Positions 23,901 through 33,248 of a stretch of 64,000 bases of DNA are shown here, piece by piece. The notes under the pieces are model-generated. The model was given only the letters and a program-made list of their open reading frames with translations, was not told the DNA's origin and ran no database searches. This stretch comes from Cryptomeria japonica. Taxonomy: Eukaryota > Streptophyta > Pinopsida > Cupressales > Cupressaceae. Position 1 is the first letter of the stretch; every line of letters starts with the position of its first letter. Position numbers and translations under genes: made by a program. The stretch covers positions 235,122,733 to 235,186,732 of the forward strand of contig NC_081414.1 of assembly GCF_030272615.1 (NCBI RefSeq), given 5' to 3'.

Positions 23901-24202
23901 TGTGGAGGCCTCATCGAACCACCACTCCCTCCTGCATCCCCTGATCTCTCCCTCTGCAGTGGACCCATCACACCCCCACTGCTCTACATCCTCTGTGATC
24001 GCTCTGATCTAGCCTGCCGCATCTGCAAATAGCTAAGAGCTCGCTGACTCACTGGCACCACCTGCTCATATAACCCCTGCTAGTACTCTATCTCAACCTG
24101 AGCTCGCCGCATCTCCCTCATCACCTCCCCTAAAGGCCACTGTGCTCCTACCTGGACTCTCTCCTGCAGCTCCGCCAATCTCTCCACTGCAGTATCTCTC
24201 TC
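20973..24202 (+). other. Long non-coding 3' region of element 2
   Basis: No gene is visible on either strand. 21000-21500 is A-rich with recurring AAAACATTCAAAA words. 22140-22262 holds two imperfect copies of a 55-60 bp segment (CTCAGGTC, TTGAATCAT, TCAAG). 22509-22580 is three tandem 24-bp units (CATTTAGYTGCATCTTGCATTAAA). 23036-23335 is a 60-bp tandem array, listed separately. 23400-23800 is rich in CATCAT and CATA words. Long non-coding stretches between integrase and the 3' LTR are usual in large Tat elements. Confidence 0.7.
23036..23335. repeat. Five tandem copies of a 60-bp unit
   Basis: The unit starts CATTCATTTAACACATTATC and ends TTTATCCATATTG. Four copies are identical and the fifth differs only near its right end. 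Because 60 is a multiple of three, long frames appear on both strands; they are artefacts. Confidence 0.98.
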
Positions 24203-24843
24203 TCACAGCACCACCGTCAACTCTAACTCCCGTGCAAATAGCTGCACATCCCTAGCTGCCACCTTTGCCTCCAAATCCTCTATCCGCGTCTGCAAGTGCA
24301 CTATAATATGGTCCCGCAAATCTCCAATGGCTCCCTCCCCAGTGTCCATAGCTGCCTCCCCTACACCTCCCTCTCCAGTAGTCCCCTCCCCTCTGTCCAT
24401 CGGGATCTCCCTCTCCATCCCCCTCCCACTCAACTGAACTCCTCTCGGTATCAGTGGTCCCTGTGAGATTTGTAGAGGCAGTCCACCTCTCCCTCTCCAC
24501 TGACTCCGCATCCCCAATCCTCCTCCACCTCCTCCACCTCCTCCACCTCCACCTCCTCCTCCTCCATCTCCTCGACCTCCTGCCCTCCTCCGTCTCTGTC
24601 CCCTCTCATCCTCAAATGCTGGGATCGGCTCTGCTGGGTCCGATATCCGTAGGATCAGGTGCGCCGCCCGATACTGCGTGTACTCATCTGTAACCCTGCA
24701 TCAACGACCCTCGGTCATAGATCCCATGGCCTCGCCTGCAGTGTCCGAAACTCTGCCAGTGCCTAATCATAAGGTAGCACTGGACCCCATGCATACCTCT
24801 CTCAAATCACCCGTGCATACTCCCCTGATCCGCTAGGCAATCC
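24203..24843 (-). pseudogene. C-terminal tail of the antisense PMD gene
   Basis: Beyond the TAG at 24843-24841 the minus strand holds a charged, low-complexity tail: a Glu-rich stretch at about 24595-24525 and, in another frame, 24517-24203 with Gly/Arg-rich sequence and a short coiled-coil-like segment (LQTRIEDLEAKVAARDVQL). Similar tails follow the mobile domain in plant PMD proteins carried by transposons. Frame changes make the exact end uncertain. Confidence 0.4.
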
Positions 24844-25779
24844 CTACTGCCGTCCGAACTGCCTCGTCACTCTCCCAGGCACCTGTCTCTTCACATGATA
24901 TGTAGTCCTCCCAATGAGGAATCGAGTCATAAACACATAAGGTAGTGCCTCTGCATCATCATCCCATGGCTCACACTCCAAGTATGGCCGCCATATCACT
25001 ACATCCAGATCATCCAGCGCCCGCCGCCACCACTCTAACTTCCCCAAGTGGGGCTGACTCATCATACCACTGTACATAAACATGTACGACTGATCCACCA
25101 CACGGAATCTCAGACTCACCGGTCGAGTCACTGGTAGGTGCTCCCACACCCAAATGTGTAGCAGCGTCATGCCCACTGCTAAGGAACCCCTCCCCCGGTA
25201 CACTACCTCATGAAGCTCCTGATACATGTGCGCCAGCACGCACGGCCCCCATGCAAATCGGGTCCCCTCGGTCATCATCATCTCGATAACCTATCCCCAT
25301 CCCACCGCCAACCTATGTGACCGCCGGTCTGGACACAGAAGTCCTCCCACAATCCCTGACAAAACTGTTGGAAGTGGCTCATACAGTGCCACTATATCCT
25401 CCCAAGCAATGGAGCCATCATCAATAAATACATCCTCATCAAATATCCTCTGCACTACCACCATCCCCCAGGATCTATCGTATGTGACCAGCTCCCCTCG
25501 AATCAGAATTCGTAGGATGCGCCACACATCCTCCAAGGTCACGGTCATCTCCCCCTGAGCCAAATGGAAGGTGCACGTCTCACTATGCCACCGCTCTGCC
25601 AGTGTTGTGATCAATCCGTGATTCATACGAATCACGGGCATGTGCATCACCTCATAAAGACCGGTCGCTACAATACAATCAATCTCCGCCTGGGTCAATC
25701 GGTCCCGCAACCCCTGTGTTGCAGGATGGCACTCGCGTAACTGCAACACGCGCAGATCCTCCTGCACATGGACATTCAT
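24844..25779 (-). pseudogene. Plant mobile domain (PMD) protein, antisense gene of element 2
   Basis: The first ATG is at 25779 (an upstream in-frame TGA rules out a longer start). Residues 1-163 carry the hallmarks of the PMD (aminotransferase-like, plant mobile) family: a GL-x-x-V segment, LITTLAERWHSETCTFHL and GEMTVTLEDVWRIL. After an in-frame TAG at 25290-25288 the same frame continues for about 148 residues with RFAWGPCVLAHMYQEL and the HIWVWEHLPV motif of the C-terminal half. PMDs are found in MAIN/MAIL1-type plant proteins and in plant transposons, including Ty3/gypsy elements. The gene is antisense to gag-pol, tail-to-tail with integrase, and has its own TATA box at 26608-26602. Its product may act in silencing or expression control of the element; that role is inference. 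Confidence 0.82.
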
Positions 25780-26047
25780 CAATCATCATCAGTTGTTTTG
25801 TTTTCAAACTTTCTTAAGTTTAAACCTAGACTATCAACAGATACTTTGATCAAGTATCTTCGGGTCTCAATAGGTAAGCAATCATGGCCACCTAGACTTC
25901 AACAGGCATTTATCCTAACAAATGACCTAAGTCTCATCAGGCTGCTATGGTTCAAAACAACTCCCACTTCACCTCGCCATCCATCAATCATTGGCATCAG
26001 GAGATTTTCTTCATCCAAACTGGGGCATTTCTTTATCCTAGAGCAAA

Positions 26048-26354
26048 AGCGCTATTTAACTAACAAAAGCGCTAGTTTTCAACAATAGCGCTATAACTAT
26101 AGCAAAAGCGCTCAAACAGCTATACCATAGCGCTACTACTACAAAAGCACTAAAACCCCACTACAATAGCACTCTTTTAACTCAATAGCACTCAATTAAC
26201 TCAGCAATAGCGCTACTTAATCAATAGCGCTAAAACCTACATACAACAGCGCTAATACATGGCACAAGCGCTCAAACAAGGGGACAATAGCGCCATTGCG
26301 ACACAATAACGCTAGTTTATGGAGCAAAAGCGCCAAAACCAAAGTTCCAGCGCT
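26048..26354 (-). repeat. Antisense leader array: 16 AGCGCT-type motifs at about 20-nt spacing
   Basis: On the plus strand units start at 26048, 26068, 26087, 26107, 26129, 26146, 26168, 26187, 26209, 26226, 26248, 26267, 26289, 26308, 26329 and 26349; mean spacing is 20.1 nt. Ten are exact AGCGCT; the others are AGCACT (three), AGCGCC (two) and AACGCT (one). Most are preceded by CAAT or CAAA, so on the minus strand they read AGCGCT followed by ATTG or TTTG, exactly as in the 5' array. On the minus strand the array lies between the TATA box and the PMD start codon. Confidence 0.9.
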
Positions 26355-26601
26355 CTTGCTCCGACTTAACTTGGACTCAGCTAAAAACCTATCAAAAATG
26401 CACAAAAATTGAGTTTTTGAATTTGCGTACCGCTGGTCCGTAGTCATCTGGGCGTTGGAACCATCGGACTCGCTCGAATCTGTGCTCGATGATCAGAATC
26501 GGCATCGTAGTTGCTGCTCGCTCCTCCAAACGCCACTATCAGAGCTCTCGTTTTCAACTGGTCGCGGTCACAAATGATCCTGTTTTCACCCCTTTCACCC
26601 C

Positions 26602-26608
26602 ATTTATA
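26602..26608 (-). promoter_or_regulatory. TATA box of the antisense PMD unit
   Basis: The minus strand reads GGGTATAAATGGGG, a canonical TATA box. Transcription would start near 26570, giving a leader of about 790 nt that contains the whole AGCGCT array and ends at the PMD ATG at 25779. No splice sites were evaluated. Confidence 0.55.
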
Positions 26609-26906
26609 CCCTTCATGGTCACCATAACTTCACCCCTGCTCATCGCCGTGGTCCCCGTGAACTTCCCGAGCCCCCCATTTCTCCATGTTTCCCCCGTTTT
26701 CTTTTAATTTTCACCCACATTGCTAACTCCTTCTCTTCTACCACCCTGCCCATTTTCATTCTTTTTCGAGAGATCGCCCGATTTTTTCGCAATTTTTCGG
26801 CCCATCTCTTGAGGGGGCATACCACCCATTAAATTTACATTTTATGGGGCATTTCTTCACACCAATTTTTCTTTCTTTGAAACGATACGATAAACCACAC
26901 CGTCTC

Positions 26907-26919
26907 AAAGAGGGGCAAA
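26907..26919 (+). other. Polypurine tract of element 2
   Basis: AAAGAGGGGCAAA lies directly against the TG start of the right LTR, the expected place for plus-strand priming. Confidence 0.85.
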
Positions 26920-28314
26920 TGTAGTCACACAAATCTGTGCAGCTTAATTAAATAAATATTCGCTATTTATTTGATTAAAAATCCACTAGCCATCAGTTAA
27001 TTAAATAAATATTTAATTAATTCATCTCCAAACATTCTTCTATTAATTAAATAAATTATTCAATTTATTTTAATTAATTCATTAAATCAAATTCAAATCA
27101 ATTAAATAAATAAAATCTATTTATTTAATTAAATCCCCCTATTCCTCTTTTAAATAAATTAAATAAAACATTTATTTAAATCATTATCCCCCCCCCCCCC
27201 CACTTGCATTTTCCTACAAATGCAACTTGCACACATTTATTGAAATAAATGAATTTTTATTTTAATAAAATCATATTTTCCCTCACCCACCAAATCCACT
27301 TGCAAAATCTAATCCCCTTCTAGATTCTTCTAACCCCTTCCTAATTAGCCTAATCCATCCCCTAATTATTGTCACATTCCTAAGCAAAATGGAGTCACTT
27401 CTCAAAGACTCCAAAGTCTTTGAAAAGCATTTAATATTTTATGTGTTCAACAAATTAACCCTCAAAGTTTTCCAAGACCACTAATGGCTCTTACATGACC
27501 ATTTATGGCTCTTACATAACCATTTATGGTTATTTCAAACTTGTCCCCCCAAACATTTATTGTCTTGACCATATTCATCCATTTCACATTTGCACAAGAG
27601 TTTATCCATTGGATAAAAGCTTTATTCTTTGAATAAAGATTTTATTCATTCAACCAACCTTGACTCTAAAAATCCCAAGGTCATATCAGGCATTTAATGC
27701 TTATTCCCTCTCCTCTCAACCTATCTCACATTGACACTTGTCATCCTGGGATTGGGTTGAAAGCCCTCACATAGATTTGAAATCATTCAATCCTGACCCT
27801 TGTTGAGATTACTCAATCCCAACCATTCATTGCTCCATTTTTCTTATAAATAGAGCCCATTTCTTCATAATCTAGATCTTGAAAACTTGCATGCATTTAA
27901 GCTATAGTCATTTTTAGAGAGCATTTTAGCATAATCATCTAATATCTTGTTATTTTGGTTAAAATATATCAGTTTAGCATCAATAGCATAGCATTAGCTC
28001 TTTATTTCACATTCAAAGCTCAATACTACAATCCCAATCCTCCATAAGCATCCATAGTGCAAAAAGCTGCTGAGAGCTACACTATTTTGGAACTTGGAGA
28101 GGAGAGGAACAAGGGAGAAGGAGCTAAGGCCATGCTAAGAGGCAGTTGGAGATGCCTCATAATATTTGTTTCGTTTGTTAGATACATTAGCATGCTATTA
28201 GTGTCTCTCTTAGTATGCCTTTTTAGATTAGTTTTTGATTGACTAACACTAACGGTTTCGTGTCTTTGGTGTTGTTTATCATTTGCTAACCTTGTGCCAT
28301 TTAGGAGGGCATCA
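26920..28314 (+). repeat. Right (3') LTR of element 2
   Basis: It is collinear with the left LTR, differing by about 20 substitutions by eye, a longer poly-C run (near 27188) and one T deletion. TATA box copy at 27845-27852. It ends GAGGGCATCA and is followed by the GGAAC duplication at 28315-28319. Confidence 0.95.
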
Positions 28315-28319
28315 GGAAC

Positions 28320-29484
28320 TATCTGGCCATTGGGCTGACTTGGGGAAGTTTGGTTATTTGCATATTAGTTTTGTCGATATGCAGGTCTATTCCCTTGAAA
28401 AAAATGTTGGAAAGGGGGTCTAGCAGGTGGGATTTGAGACATTTTCATATTGACGATTTCATTTGAGAAAGTTCTCAACAAATTTTTCATATCGCTAACC
28501 TTTGCGGCCAAAGATGAGGGTGGAGGCCAATGTGCTTGTTAGGGTCTAGGGTACACGTACATAGGTTGGGGAGCAAATGTGTTGGGCACAACTAGTTCAG
28601 GGACTTGACTTGATACTTCGGGAAAGACTGGCATGAGTGGTCATGGCGCAAGCTTCTTATCATCGATTAGATTATTTTTTTATTAGACTGGCAATTCAAA
28701 CGCTCATGGGAGGGTATTGCCTCCTAGAGATTTAATCATCACAGATATAACAGAGTTGAAGGCCTTCAAATAAAAGACAAGCGCCATAACCGCAGGAGGA
28801 CGAGCAGACAACATTATTCTTTGCCAGGTCCTCTAAAACCTTAAATTGAATTATGTCACTACTTCCTAAGGGACTCTCTTTATGGTAATCAATTGATGCA
28901 TCAAGGATGACCTATCAGCCTTGTTGGATAATCTTTGAAAGAAGCGATCACCCAGCTGATCCCAATCGGCTATAGAATTTGGACCAAGGGATCTAGACCA
29001 ATCTAGAGCTCTCCCTTTGAAAGATTCCACAAGCAATCTCAAAGCTATATTTTTCTCAGTGATGTTATGGACAGTGCAGACATTGGCTATATCTTGTAGA
29101 TGCTCCCCAGGAGTCTTGTGACATTCTCTGGTGAATTTAGGGACAACTTTTAGTGCGGCGGAGGGAATCGGCCCCCATACTACAGGTGGAATGGGAGGAA
29201 TGAGAGGGCTTCCATTGTTCCATGTCATGAAGTTTCTAGGAGGAATCTATGTCATTATTATAGGAACGACTGTAAGGAAGATATGTGGGTTCTGGAAAGA
29301 AGAGGTTGCGGGCGAATGGATGTTCACCAGGGGTGGAAGGAGTAAACTGGGATTCAAAGTTGGTTGACTCTTGGTAACGAGTTTGTGGCTCGTAAACTAG
29401 CTTAGACTTATTCAAAATTTGGGTCCCACTGGGCGTGCCAGAAAAACAATTGTTTACTCTTAATTTTACCTTAAACGCGAACAA
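28320..29484 (-). pseudogene. Gag region of element 1
   Basis: The frame at 29228-28866 is a Retrotrans_gag domain: FTRECHKTPGEHLQDIANVC, then ITEKNIALRLLVESFKGRALDW, SIADWDQLGDRFFQRL and LMHQLITIKR. An N-terminal segment lies at 29484-29236 in a different frame, so at least one frameshift is present. Below 28866 the frame is broken by stops but readable (PARPPFQHFFQGNRPAYRQN) and runs directly into 9625 across the insertion site of element 2. Confidence 0.7.
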
Positions 29485-30568
29485 CCTTATTGGAAATTCG
29501 GTGATGGGGGACCTGTTGTGTGAAACTCACTGAATGACCTTCGGGTTTGAGAAGAAAACACTCCATACAATTGAAGGAGAAAAGGTGAAAGAGAAAACTT
29601 AAAACAAAATGGTCTACACTATTTAGGCGATACGCCAGAGCATTTTTAGAAAAGCATTAACAACATATAAAACCTAAAAACATATGGTTTTAAAGCTCAT
29701 TCAACAATCTACATGCTCAAAACCATTCGAGAGAATAATTCAACACAATACTCATTCAACATAAAATGATATTAACTATTCGTCCAATAGAAAACAAGTC
29801 TCAAAACATAGTTTAATCCGCGGAGTCTCACAACAAATATCATAGAAGTTATCGAAGTTGAAAATAGCACAGAAGTCAATATATTAAGCTTCAAATAAAA
29901 CCATCACAAAGGCCATAGGCACAATCTGACATGTCTATCATTCACCAAATTAAATCAACATAAAGGATTCTTTAAATGAGACAAAGTCTAAAATCTCTCT
30001 GCAAGTCTGAACCCTTCTAAGCAAGAAAAAGAAAGCATAAATAGAGCCTACGGCTCCTAACTAACAGCGTGCGGCATCAACAACATCCTAGCAACCACTT
30101 CTGACAAGAAAACCTGGCGTGGCACACTGCAAGACAATACCCAGCAAAACAACCTTAAAAGTTGTTATCTCCATCGTATCGTGGCAATCCCTGCACCTGC
30201 CCAACAAGAAAACCATGATGCAAACCACATCCTAGTTCATGAACTATCATGGAAGACACATGGCAGCTCAAGGGACACTCGAAGTCGAGAGCAGAAAGAG
30301 AACCAAATCAGGTATCACAGAGACACCAAGTGTCTTTACCTTTGCACGATGAATGGTTGGGACGAGAAGCATACCACGCTATAAAAACCGAGCCACCCGA
30401 CAGCTCCACGTTCTCTCAACTTTGAACGAAAAAAGTGAGCACCTAGAGGCAACGCTGAGACACCACCTAGCGCACACGCTGGCAGACAGGAAAATGGCCG
30501 AAGATAAAAAGAAACGTTGCTACTTGATCAAAACGTCCCCTACGAGGAATCCCGAAATAATGTTAACA
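29451..30568 (-). repeat. Inferred 5' LTR of element 1
   Basis: The inner edge lies just above gag; TG at 29451 and TGTTAACA ending at 30568 give matching termini (TGTTTA and TGTTAACA) and a length of about 1.1 kb with no coding potential. The partner LTR was not found at the low-coordinate end, so the borders cannot be confirmed by comparison. A TGGCACGCCCAGTGGGACC stretch on the minus strand (29440-29422) sits where a primer site would be expected, but I cannot match it to a tRNA. Confidence 0.4.
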
Positions 30569-30627
30569 CTTTCTATAGTTAAATTGATGCCAACTGGAGT
30601 TGCATGCTGAGGCGTTTCTTGTACAAG

Positions 30628-30950
30628 TTATGTTGATCTAGAATTTTCATTTTCAATATTTACATCAAAAGGTTGATTGGAGCTCTCACTTGATTGTAGA
30701 TTATGTTGATGGCTTCCTTCTTTTTCATTATGAGAGATTATATTTTGTTCTTCTCTATTTTGAAATTCTAATTCTTGTATTGTTACTTTTTCCCTTCTTC
30801 TAGCATATCTTTGTCTTTGAGCTTCATTTTCTCTTATTCTTTGTTCTTCCATTTTAACTATTGTCATTTGTTCCCTTTGTCGTCTTTGATACACCCTTTG
30901 ATATTCTCTTTGGTATTGTCGTTGATATTATCTCCTTTTCTCTTCTAATT
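30628..30950 (-). pseudogene. Basic, Gln/Arg-rich coiled-coil ORF fragment, possibly Helitron RepHel N-terminus
   Basis: The frame (88 codons from 30894, with an open extension to about 30950 after one stop) gives RRQREQ and RQRYARRREK repeats of the kind found at the N-terminus of plant Helitron helicases and other basic coiled-coil proteins. It is cut off at its C-terminal side near the inferred LTR of element 1. Its neighbour on the same strand is an RPA1-like pseudogene, which plant Helitrons are known to carry. The assignment is an inference from context. Confidence 0.3.
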
Positions 30951-30965
30951 CAAATTTAATCTTGG

Positions 30966-31345
30966 GTGCACCATAGCTATGACAAAAATCATGTTTGACA
31001 TAAATTAAATTTATTGTTATTAGAGCATTGTTGTAGCAAAGAAGTTTGGACTTGCAAATTTAAAGTGGAAGAATGGTGAACCTATTTATATTTGATACCA
31101 ATTATATTTTTCATACAAGAAAATTGCAAAAAGGAAGATTAAAAAGTTAATTTAGATTACTATCAAAGACCAAGATAACATTTGTAATAGACACACCATA
31201 GCTATAACAAAATTTATGTTTGGCATAAATTAAATATATCATTTTTAGAGCATTGTTATAGTGAAGAAGTTTGGATACAAGAAAATTGCAAAAAGGAAGA
31301 TTCAAAATAGAAGTTAATTTAGATTACTATCAAAGACCAATATAA
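30966..31345. repeat. Two diverged direct copies of a segment of about 170-200 bp
   Basis: Copies start at about 30966 and 31193 with CACCATAGCTATRACAAAA and end with ACAAGAAAATTGCAAAAAGGAAGATT followed by GTTAATTTAGATTACTATC. The region 31346-32014 is AT-rich with no gene. Confidence 0.6.
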
Positions 31346-32014
31346 AATTTATAATATAATAAATTTGATGATGTATACATGAAATATAAAGTTATAAAAC
31401 TAAATAGACTTGGTTTCCTTTGTATCTAGCACTTTTTTATTATCAAGATTCCTCAAAGGGTAAGATAATATTATAGGATAGTAGAAAATGAATTAATACA
31501 TATAAAAAGTTGACACGGATAAATTTTAAATTTGAAAATTAGACATGTTTAAGAACAAACATCAATTACAATTATGGAAGTTACACCATGAAAGCAAACT
31601 TTTAGCATTGCACATTGTTTAAAATAGTGGAACGATTATACATCTTATGTTATATTAAACATTCATATATATTTAAAAACATCATCACATTTACTATTAA
31701 AAATAAGTAATGTAAAGGGTATATTGCATTGATCGATCGTGAAGAAATCAAATCAACTAAATTAGATATATCCAATGAGTTGATTTGAAATGTTTGAAAA
31801 CCTAGTTAACAAGATATACATTGGAGCAATTTAATGAAATAAAAATTAGAACTTAGCTATTGAATCTAATAAAGTCCTACTTTCAGCTGAATAATCAAAA
31901 TTTTATGTTTTGATGATAGTTCATTTAATCCTTTGTTCATCATTTTAGGTCTCTTTTTTTCACTTGAAGAAGTTTAAATATGTATTTGTTGAAAAGGACC
32001 TTTTGTATAATTTC

Positions 32015-33248
32015 TCAAAACTTGACATCATCTAACTCTTCATGCTTCAATTTATGTAATTCCTTTGTTGTAATACCCGTAATTTCTTCTACTGCTTCTT
32101 CAAAAGTTGTAAACCAAGTGAAACCAGTATGGTCTTGCACTTTACATTGAAGCATATATTTATAATCACATTCAAGCATATTCTTATCACATCTTCCACA
32201 ATACCAATTACCATTTCCATTATTGTTGACCTTCTTTTTGCATATCCTACTTCCAATCTTCAAAGGGCAAGTTGTGTAACAAAAATTGTCCACCTTTATG
32301 AAAGATAAGGTAGCTTTTATCATTGTCCAATAAGGTTTATCAAATTTACCCTGTTCGTCATCCTCAATTTCTACAATACTTTTTACCATTCTAGTTTGCA
32401 TTGAATATGAGGTTTCCTTTGTAATAAAATGGGAATTGAGATTATTTCCTTCTATATAAAACCAAGATCTCAATTTCTTTGACTCGAGAAGCTCTAGATT
32501 TATAAGAAGTTGGGTTGTGGTAATTGTTCCCAAATATTTTCCACCAAAATCACTAATTTGTGCAGCCTTTATAGCGAGAATGGGGAAAGTTCCTGAATTG
32601 CACATTTCTTGGAGTTGTTGGCCTTCTTTATTGCAGAAACCACCCCCACATTGTTAACTCCACCATACAATTTCACATATATTTCAACTGAATAGTTCTC
32701 CTCTCAATTTGGGTGGCATTATTTCTACATATTATGCTTATTGGATCGGTTGTTAAAACAACACCAATGATATCGACCATAGAATTACTTTTCATGTTCT
32801 CAAGTTCACTTATTGGTGTACTAAAATGGAACTGTCATTTGGGTATTAAGCTATCCTCCTCCAAACACAACTCAATTATTGAATTACTTTCTAGCAAAAT
32901 TTCCCAATCATTCTTTAAATGGTTGAAATTCTTTTGTGCAGGTTTGAGTCTCCCTTTCAAAATGGTAAACACTCTCCCAATTTCTATGCGATCGTAAAAT
33001 TGTTTTGCAACGACATTAAAACTTGTTAGTCTTATTTCGCCATCATCAGAATCTATCAAGTCAAAACTGAAAACTTTTTCATTTCTTTTGGTGTTGCTAA
33101 AATGGCGAAGTGGACCCTTTGTAGTGAATCTCGCCTTTATTGTCCATCTATTTTGGTAAGGATTCAATGGTGCAATAGGAATGATTCTTGTAGGTGTGTC
33201 ATTTTTTGCAACAATTGGGTGATCATATGGATTGTTTGGATGATTCAT
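32015..33248 (-). pseudogene. Replication protein A 70-kDa subunit-like (RPA1) pseudogene, intronless
   Basis: From the ATG at 33248 a DBD-A-like OB fold is clear: IAPLNPYQNRWTIKARFTTKG, VFSFDLIDSDDGEIRLTSFN, then FTILKGRLKPAQ. After a TGA near 32834 the same frame reads a DBD-B start (ELENMKSNSMVDIIGVV and VELTMWGWF) with further stops. 32605-32015 holds the end of DBD-B and a DBD-C with the Cys zinc site (CPLKIGSRICKKK, then WYCGRCDKNMLEC) and the FTTFEEAVEEITG motif. RPA1 binds single-stranded DNA. The copy has no introns and several stops, so it is either a processed pseudogene or, more likely given the neighbour at 30628-30950, the RPA gene of a Helitron. Confidence 0.75.

Larger units (their letters stand above)
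9631..28314 (+). mobile_element. Element 2: complete 18.7-kb Tat-type Ty3/gypsy retrotransposon
   Basis: Two LTRs (9631-11020 and 26920-28314), a tRNA primer site at 11023-11042, a polypurine tract at 26907-26919 and a 5-bp target duplication mark a complete insertion. The sense unit has a 2.6-kb leader and one continuous frame from 13680 to 20972 for Gag, protease, G-patch, RT, two RNase H domains and integrase. The 3' part (20973-26919) is non-coding on the plus strand and carries an antisense PMD gene. By eye the two LTRs differ at about 20 bases, mostly transitions, plus poly-C and poly-T length changes. The insertion is thus clearly younger than its host element. The size, second RNase H and additional gene place it in the Tat group. 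Confidence 0.93.
3980..30568 (-). mobile_element. Element 1: decayed Ty3/gypsy element, interrupted by element 2
   Basis: Reading down the minus strand the domains are: LTR (30568-29451), gag (29484-28320), then after the inserted element 2 the end of gag and protease (9625-8315), RNase H (8194-7770), RT (7290-6432), a second, degenerate RNase H (6438-6055) and integrase (5900-4740). The gag C-terminal frame reads through the empty site once 9631-28314 and one copy of GGAAC are taken out, which shows that both parts belong to one element. Many stops and at least three frameshifts make it dead. The outer (3') LTR is not recognisable; the element seems truncated near 3960. The protease-to-RT interval carrying RNase H is unusual. 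The two RNase H domains place it in or near the Tat group. Confidence 0.75.

Noticed and set aside
26289-26339. E2F-like sites (GCGCCAAAA) in the antisense array
   Set aside because: Only one unit shows it; the array consensus is AGCGCT with ATTG or TTTG, which is not an E2F site.
29422-29440. Primer binding site of element 1 (TGGCACGCCCAGTGGGACC on minus)
   Set aside because: I could not match it to a tRNA 3' end, and it is 10 nt from the inferred LTR border, so it is mentioned only as a possibility.
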